Source: Apricaphanius iberus | Taxonomy: Eukaryota; Chordata; Actinopteri; Cyprinodontiformes; Aphaniidae | Length of the DNA stretch: 64,000 bases | Assembly (NCBI GenBank): GCA_028564705.1 | Contig: JAPXFQ010001767.1 | Coordinates: 124,001 to 188,000, forward strand | Direction of reading: 5' to 3' | Program-made: the position numbers and the translations under genes | In this document: positions 60,001 to 64,000 of the stretch, piece after piece | How positions within the stretch are numbered: the stretch's first letter is position 1 | Layout of the letters: every line of letters begins with the position of its first letter | Notes under the pieces: generated by a model | The model's database searches: none | What the model saw: the letters and a program-made list of their open reading frames with translations, nothing else | Told to the model about the DNA's origin: nothing

Positions 60001-61123
60001 AGCTGCCATGTTCCCCATCAAAACCGACATCTTTTCAGAAGCATTCACAGTTTGAGGTACACTACATGTGCAATCTATCAATGGAAGACACTGCTGCTGG
60101 TAACAAAGAAAACGACTCTGACCCTCCTTCTTTTCCTCAGGCATGACTGTGTGGCACAGAGCCAGGAGGCGGAAGAAGGCCTGAGCCTCTGGGTTTCCCT
60201 CCTTCACGGTCTCCAGCAAACTGTAATCATGGAAGACGAACTTTAGATCTGCCAACTGGTTCCAGGAGAAGTCCACTCTCTGTGTGTTCTGCAAAGAAAC
60301 ATTGAGATGAATAGGCAATGAGCTACATTTGTCATGGAGGGCTTTAACGACGCCCCAGTAAATTATCTCTATGGAACCCGGCAGGGGTCAGGTGCAGAAA
60401 TAATTTTGAGGTGTAAGAATCCACACCCTCGGTATAATAAACTGTGCGCACGGATTTGGGCACCGTGCCGGACCTTTCCCAGAGCTGTAAACTGAATAAA
60501 GAGAATTAATCCTGAAATTTGTAAATAAGACGACAGTCGCTGGTGACCAGGCTTGTTTTAACTCAAAGTAAAAGTCCATGCACTACAAATGCAGTATTTA
60601 TTTTTGTGCGGCCTAGAAAGGGGCCAACAATTACACAGTTATATGCCCATCTGTGCATAGATTCACGCATTAGGTGGCGCAGAATTATTAAAAAACTTTG
60701 CATAAAAGAGATATGAGTTAACCCATTATCTGTTGATACTGTACCCAGTTTTCTATGTGCGTCTTTGCTGAGCATCAATCTCTGCAAAGAATGCTGCAGC
60801 ATTCGCAAATAAAGAAACTGTATAAGACAGTGGAATAACAGTCATTTCGGATTCTGATTATATGATCGGCACTGTTAAAAAAAATTCCAATTCAGGTTTA
60901 TATGTGGTGGGGACAAAACTGTGATTTTTTTAAAATATAAAATGTTTATATATTTATAGCCTACTTTCCTGCTGGAACCCAGATCCGTGCATAGGGTTTA
61001 ATAAACGGAGCATATGAACTCTTACACCTCAAAATTATTTCTGCACTTGACCTCTGCCGGGCTCCGTGAGCCACTTTACCTCTGTTATTTCTATTCGTTC
61101 CCCAGAGAAGTCATACAGCTCCC
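45284..61123 (-). CDS. atp8b: ATP8B-class phospholipid flippase (P4-ATPase), C-terminal 15 exons, 5' partial
   Basis: Fifteen minus-strand exons, listed separately, join in frame to about 769 residues, against roughly 1200 for the family. P4-ATPases use ATP to move phospholipid to the cytosolic leaflet, with CDC50 partners. Seen in order: the substrate of the N domain (QSPDEAALV), KGAD in the nucleotide pocket, [15 protein letters not shown], the P-domain hinge [34 protein letters not shown], about six membrane segments (from [17 protein letters not shown] to [17 protein letters not shown]) and a cytosolic tail with [18 protein letters not shown]. That tail motif is typical of the ATP8B subfamily. 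The DKTGT phosphorylation site and first four membrane segments lie beyond the right edge. Subtype (B1, B4 or the fish B5 group) cannot be fixed here; neighbouring gadd45g-like genes would suit atp8b5. No inactivating change is seen. Confidence 0.95.
46020..46540 (-). mobile_element. Tc1-like transposon relic
   Basis: The minus-strand frame around 46061..46228 reads [20 protein letters not shown], the N-terminal helix-turn-helix start of Tc1-like transposases. The region 46310..46540 matches the element's terminal part (CACAATATTCAAATT repeated near both of its ends). Most of the transposase is missing. Confidence 0.65.
47570..47700 (-). CDS. atp8b: flippase exon (membrane segment 10)
   Basis: 131 nt, acceptor GATTTCAG, donor GATAAG|GTGAGA. 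It encodes [20 protein letters not shown] and LRPSISDK. Confidence 0.94.
47930..48349 (+). mobile_element. Rex1-type LINE 3' fragment next to the duplicated exon
   Basis: It shares the TTCTTCTCCTACTACTCTCC, CAGTTAAAGGGACGTTTTTC and flanking order of the fuller Rex1 tail at 56540..57580, with more decay. It directly abuts the duplicated flippase exon. Confidence 0.5.
48350..48562 (-). pseudogene. degenerate second copy of the flippase last exon
   Basis: About 213 bases align without gaps to the true last exon (45319..45531) with roughly a tenth of positions changed. It lies in the intron between the exons at 49453..49591 and 47570..47700. The frame remains open and keeps [18 protein letters not shown], but the original acceptor CATCTCCAG is lost and the natural C-terminus is replaced by readthrough into Rex1-like sequence. 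A non-functional duplicate is most likely. Confidence 0.8.
49453..49591 (-). CDS. atp8b: flippase exon ([18 protein letters not shown])
   Basis: 139 nt, acceptor CTTTCCCAG, donor CATTG|GTGAGT. It is separated from the previous exon by a 5.2-kb intron full of mobile elements. Confidence 0.95.
50940..51856. mobile_element. TTAA-flanked non-autonomous DNA element, copy 1
   Basis: Ends are AGGGCCTATATCATG and, on the other strand, AGGGCCTATATCAGG, with TTAA on both sides (50936..50939 and 51857..51860). It is 917 bp and has no transposase. Its interior from about 51145 to 51670 recurs at 62540..63065. TTAA target sites fit piggyBac or Kolobok families. Confidence 0.7.
51011..51042. repeat. poly-C tract of 32 bases
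   Basis: An uninterrupted run of 32 cytosines inside the TTAA element, next to CCACCACCACC. Other poly-C runs lie at 18437..18449, 22607..22620, 37352..37361 and 49937..49952. Confidence 0.9.
54810..55055 (-). CDS. atp8b: flippase exon (membrane segments 7 and 8)
   Basis: 246 nt, acceptor CCCCTGCAG, donor GCTCAG|GTAAGA. It contains [15 protein letters not shown], a membrane segment ending VLFFIPW, and the start of the next. Confidence 0.95.
55138..55221 (-). CDS. atp8b: flippase exon (membrane segment 6)
   Basis: 84 nt, acceptor TTCTGTAG, donor GAGCAG|GTAAGG. It encodes [20 protein letters not shown]. Confidence 0.95.
55295..55518 (-). CDS. atp8b: flippase exon ([13 protein letters not shown], membrane segment 5)
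   Basis: 224 nt, acceptor GTCGTCCAG, donor GCACAG|GTAGGT. It ends in the hydrophobic segment [18 protein letters not shown]. Confidence 0.96.
55601..55784 (-). CDS. atp8b: flippase exon ([25 protein letters not shown])
   Basis: 184 nt, acceptor CATCCTCAG, donor CAAGG|GTAAAC. It carries the magnesium-binding GDGAND motif of the P domain. Confidence 0.96.
55892..56042 (-). CDS. atp8b: flippase exon (variable loop, [13 protein letters not shown])
   Basis: 151 nt, acceptor ATCTTTAG, donor AGTTTG|GTAAGA. The first part is a lineage-variable basic loop; the end is the conserved LIINGHSL. Confidence 0.92.
56540..57580 (+). mobile_element. Rex1-type LINE 3' end
   Basis: The 5' part reads as decayed reverse-transcriptase C-terminus (the stretch around CATTGGCTCCCTGTTAAATC encodes HWLPV-like sequence). 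It continues into the standard 3'UTR with CTTCTACTACTCTCCAG, CCACTGTCGCTACATGCTTG and the final GGCGCTATATAAATAAA-GTGAATTGAATCC tail. It sits in a flippase intron. Confidence 0.65.
57856..57961 (-). CDS. atp8b: flippase exon ([12 protein letters not shown])
   Basis: 106 nt, acceptor GGAACAG, donor CTGCA|GTAAGT, ending in phase 2. Confidence 0.92.
58064..58175 (-). CDS. atp8b: flippase exon ([19 protein letters not shown])
   Basis: 112 nt, acceptor TTTCCAG, donor CAAG|GTTGGT. It holds [10 protein letters not shown] and WVLTGDKQ, part of the P domain. Confidence 0.95.
58260..58424 (-). CDS. atp8b: flippase exon ([19 protein letters not shown])
   Basis: 165 nt, acceptor AATATAG, donor CTGATG|GTTAGT, phase 0 at both ends. 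The GLRTL motif belongs to the N domain. Confidence 0.95.
58507..58622 (-). CDS. atp8b: flippase exon ([17 protein letters not shown])
   Basis: 116 nt, acceptor CCCTCCAG, donor TTAAT|GTGAGA. It holds the KGAD nucleotide-binding motif. Confidence 0.95.
58920..59475 (+). mobile_element. Tc1-like transposase relic
   Basis: The plus-strand frame reads [18 protein letters not shown], then [17 protein letters not shown], matching the DDE catalytic region of Tc1-like transposases. Frameshifts and stops upstream (LGEKRSTVG, a helix-turn-helix remnant) make it dead. It lies in a flippase intron on the opposite strand. Confidence 0.75.
59565..59753 (-). CDS. atp8b: flippase exon ([15 protein letters not shown])
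   Basis: 189 nt, acceptor CTGCTAG, donor GATAG|GTGGGT. It carries [13 protein letters not shown] and [12 protein letters not shown] of the N domain. Confidence 0.95.
60123..60288 (-). CDS. atp8b: flippase exon ([13 protein letters not shown] ... LLALCHTVM)
   Basis: 166 nt, acceptor CTTTGCAG, donor GGAGG|GTCAGA. The LCHTVM core is universal in P4-ATPase N domains. Confidence 0.93.
61080..61123 (-). CDS. atp8b: flippase exon ([14 protein letters not shown])
   Basis: 44 nt, acceptor TTTTTTCAG, donor ACAGAG|GTAAAG. It is the first exon of the gene visible in the window and corresponds to the segment just after the P-domain start. Confidence 0.8.
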
Positions 61124-62539
61124 CTGAAAAAAATGAGAAAAGTTTGTCAGAATCAAACAACTTTCAACATTAAACTCTAAAGTTATGCTTGATTTATTTT
61201 ACTTTGGAGAGACAGAATATCATCTAAAAAAAACATATTGCATCAAACACTCTGCAAACCAAAACAACATATAATAAATTAAACAATTAAGGCATATTCC
61301 TCATATCCCACCCAGTAAATATAAAACCTCACTTTTTCATCTTGGTGTCTTTGTGGCGCATTATGAGCAAATTGTTTTCCTAAATGTTTATTTTGCATTT
61401 TTTCATGCATTTTATGCAAATGTCTTCACTCTGACATTAATACAGTATATTCACATTTATAATTTTATGTTACTTCTACAGAGTCCATCTACATCCTATT
61501 GTCCTCATTAACCTCATGTTCCATCCAACGATCTTGAGGCTCAAACATTTATTTTTTAAGATCTGTATCAGAGATCATCTTACAATCTCTGATTCTCAGC
61601 CATTTTGACGCTGAAAAAACAAACAAAAAAACGAATCCGGACATAATTACGTTTTTTACATCATTTTTTAAAATGATAACATATTCGGTTGTTCATTTTC
61701 ATCTTAGTTTATATTAAATCCAAACAAATTTAACAGATAATTCCCATTTTGCAGATTAATACACTACATGCATCATGAACGTTTCAACCTGCCGTGCATA
61801 ACTGAGGATGAAGCGCCACTTCAGCCATAGTTTTGAAATCAGGGAACAACTGAAGTGATTAAAATACAGCAAAACTCTCTGAATGAGGGGCTTTTCTGTT
61901 TGCTCCAGTGAAGGAAAATCCCCATTCATGAGCTCTTTTTGCAGAAATTAAACTGCAGTGATCGTTCACCGCCAGCCTGTTTTGTCCCACCTGTGTCCAG
62001 GTCTGAGATGATGCTTTGATGGGAATCTTTTTTGGATTGATTTTAGGTACCTCTACTCTGCGCGTAAAGTTGAAAATGTTTGCACATCTGCAGCGTGATT
62101 TGAATCTGTCAAAATGTTACAGTTTAAAAAAAAGGTAAATTACAGAAAATATTCGGTTAATGCGATCTCTGTGCATTAACCTTTGGGTAACAGAAACGAT
62201 CCCTCCTACGTTGGCGAAGGAAAGCAGATGAGTTTCTAGGAGAAACTCAGTCCAAGGGACACAAAGATTGCCGATAGCAGGTGAATTTGGCAAACACTGA
62301 TGAAACAAATACCACCACTTTGTCTCACAGGCTACAGAAAGCCTTCTGTATCACAGACTGCTGTGAGAGGAAAAAGGGAGCCAAACCCCACATGCAGGGG
62401 GACCTGCACCAACCGAAGCCACATTCACACCGCAACGGAGCCGATAAGAGGTGAACGCCGTGCTGGAGAACTCCAAAGGGTACAGTTTAAGCAAGTGTTG
62501 GAGCCGATCACTCCTCCCTCTCCTAGAAAACGAGTGTTC
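61124..62539. other. flippase intron, no feature seen
   Basis: AT-rich DNA in the intron upstream of the exon at 61080..61123. I searched by eye for the DKTGTLT exon that should come next and did not find it. Confidence 0.4.
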
Positions 62540-63065
62540 AAACTGTTCGACTAGTGACATCACTAAGTGAAAACAAGGGTGTGCTAGAGGTGTCTGCACC
62601 GCCCCTGCAGGCAAAGTGGCTTACCTCTGCTAGAGTTCCAAACACACCCTTCTCCTTCCCACAGCTCATAGCGTCTTCGGTTTTTGGCAGCTTAAACACT
62701 TTTTTTGTTGGATTTTTTAAATTTTTCTGTGAAAAAACTTGTTTGGCTCAATGGATTACAGGATTTTATTCTACATTCCTAAAGAACAGCAGCTGGATCA
62801 AAGAACAAAGACGCCTGATGGACAGAGAAGTAAGTAGGTACCTGCTAATGCTAATGTGGGCTAGCCATTTATCAAGCTGCTAATGTGATCTTATAACAGC
62901 ATTGTGTTGTTAATTAATTGATCTGTAGCATCTCAGAATGTTCAGTAAACTGGTGCAAACGACACCCACCTGCTGGGCTGGAAAGATCTGCTTAGTGGAC
63001 GCAGCTGTGTTGTTTTCGGCTCTGTCTAAAGCCTGGAGTTTTAGCAACTGGAATAGGCTTTATTG
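62540..63065. mobile_element. TTAA-type element, copy 2 (interior only)
   Basis: It follows 51145..51670 closely (for example GCTAGAGGTGTCTGCACCGCC, GGATTACAGGATTTTAT, AGCAGCTGGATCAAAGAACAA) but lacks both terminal repeats. Confidence 0.65.
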
Positions 63066-63324
63066 ACTCAGTTTAAAAAAATTTAAAAAAAATAAACCAA
63101 ACATCTTAGCACTTAATATAACAGAGTTTCATTGTGGCACTTAGTGCTTTTCAAATTCACTGTCAGAATACTGTTTGAGATAAAGCTCAGCACAGTTTTT
63201 CTCACTCAAAACATTACTTAATCCAAAGAATGTTTAATGTTTCCTTACATTGTTCATTGGTTTAAACATAATTATTGATTCCTATAAATCCTTCATAACT
63301 ATATGATTGCATCTACAAACCATC

Positions 63325-63628
63325 CATCCATTTTCTGAACCGCTTATTCCTCAAGGGATGGTGCCTATCTCCAGCTGTCAACGGGCGAGATGCCAGTCCA
63401 TCACAGGGCCACGTAGAGACAGATTGGACAAACAACCATGCACTCTAAGGACAATTTAGAGTGATCAATTAACCTGACAGTCATGTTTTTGGACTGTGGG
63501 AGGAAGCTGGAGTACCTGGATGGAATCCACACATGCACAGGGAGAACATGCAGAAAGACCCGGGGCCGGGATACGAACCCACAACCTTCTTGCTACAAGG
63601 CAACAGCGCAAACCACTGTGCCACCTCC
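63325..63628 (-). repeat. tRNA-derived SINE
   Basis: On the minus strand it starts with an A-box TGGCACAGTGG (about 63614..63624) and a B-box GGGTTCGTATCC (about 63569..63580). A conserved body (CATGTTTTTGGACTGTGGGA on the plus strand) and an ATCCATCCA tail near 63325 follow. This is a common fish SINE layout. Confidence 0.7.
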
Positions 63629-64000
63629 CTACAACTGTCTAATGGCTAAAAGTATGCGCGGAAATTCCTGCCATTTATCAAGAGAATACAATTACAATTT
63701 GGGAAAGGATCATTCTGTCTTCTCCTACAAAACCTGTAATGCTTGCTCTCAAAACTTCTGCTCTTTCTCAGATATTCTCTGTTCTCTCTCAAATTCTATG
63801 TTTCTTGCTCACAAATTTTCTCCACGCTTGCAAACTGTATCTCTATGTAGATCTGTGCTGTGAGACGTATCGCGTTGGTAAGACGTATCGCGTCTTTTCC
63901 TGTTTTGTGACTAACTCGTTTGTAGCAAGTCGGTGTTTCTCTCTCTCTTGAACTGATCTAACTTTCTCTGTCAATAAGTTTTTTCTGAGTTGCTTTAACA

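Noticed and set aside
61124..64000. The missing DKTGT exon of the flippase
   Set aside because: I looked for it on the minus strand and found no match. It should lie beyond 64000.

Overview
The window is nuclear DNA from a vertebrate, almost certainly a ray-finned (teleost) fish. Coding exons are short and bounded by GT-AG sites, and the proteins are vertebrate families (a NIM1-type kinase, GADD45, an ATP8B P4-ATPase). The repeats are the usual fish set: Rex1-type LINE tails, Tc1-like relics, hAT-, Harbinger- and TTAA-type non-autonomous elements, solo LTRs and tRNA-derived SINEs. Only about 5 kb is coding.

Layout, left to right. (1) 1-3476, plus strand: the 3' end of an unrecognised gene, with a basic, coiled-coil C-terminus. 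Its last intron carries nested hAT-type elements and a tRNA-derived repeat. (2) 3.5-7.6 kb: intergenic, with a 700-bp minisatellite (about 4.13-4.87 kb) and a Tc1 relic. (3) 7685-16366, plus: a complete nim1k-like Ser/Thr kinase in three coding exons (437 aa). Both introns are filled with transposons, including one three-element nest that can be resolved to the base. (4) 16.4-20 kb: repeats plus a compact enhancer-like block near 19.5 kb. (5) 20.1-22.03 kb, minus: a complete gadd45 gene (gamma-like, 154 aa) with its own TATA box. (6) 22-27.9 kb: GC-rich non-coding DNA and a Harbinger-type MITE. (7) 27.92-29.7 kb, plus: a second gadd45 gene (140 aa). From exon 2 through the 3'UTR it is a near-identical inverted copy of the first, but its exon 1 and promoter are unrelated. 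(8) 29.7-45.2 kb: mostly repeats, including an endonuclease-bearing LINE relic split by a solo LTR with a perfect 5-bp duplication, and one orphan candidate terminal exon at 43.3 kb. (9) 45284-61123, minus: the C-terminal 15 coding exons (about 770 aa) of an ATP8B-class phospholipid flippase. The 5' third, with the DKTGT phosphorylation site, lies beyond the right edge. Its introns hold Tc1, Rex1 and TTAA-type elements and a degenerate second copy of its own last exon. (10) 61.1-64 kb: intron of that gene, with a truncated TTAA-type element copy and a tRNA-derived SINE.

The genes are not an operon and need not work together. nim1k encodes a kinase of the AMPK-related family, gadd45 genes encode stress-induced small acidic proteins that bind MAPK-kinase-kinases and cell-cycle proteins, and ATP8B proteins move phospholipid between membrane leaflets. 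The most notable feature is the facing pair of gadd45 genes, which looks like recent gene conversion or partial inverted duplication stopping at the exon 2 boundary.
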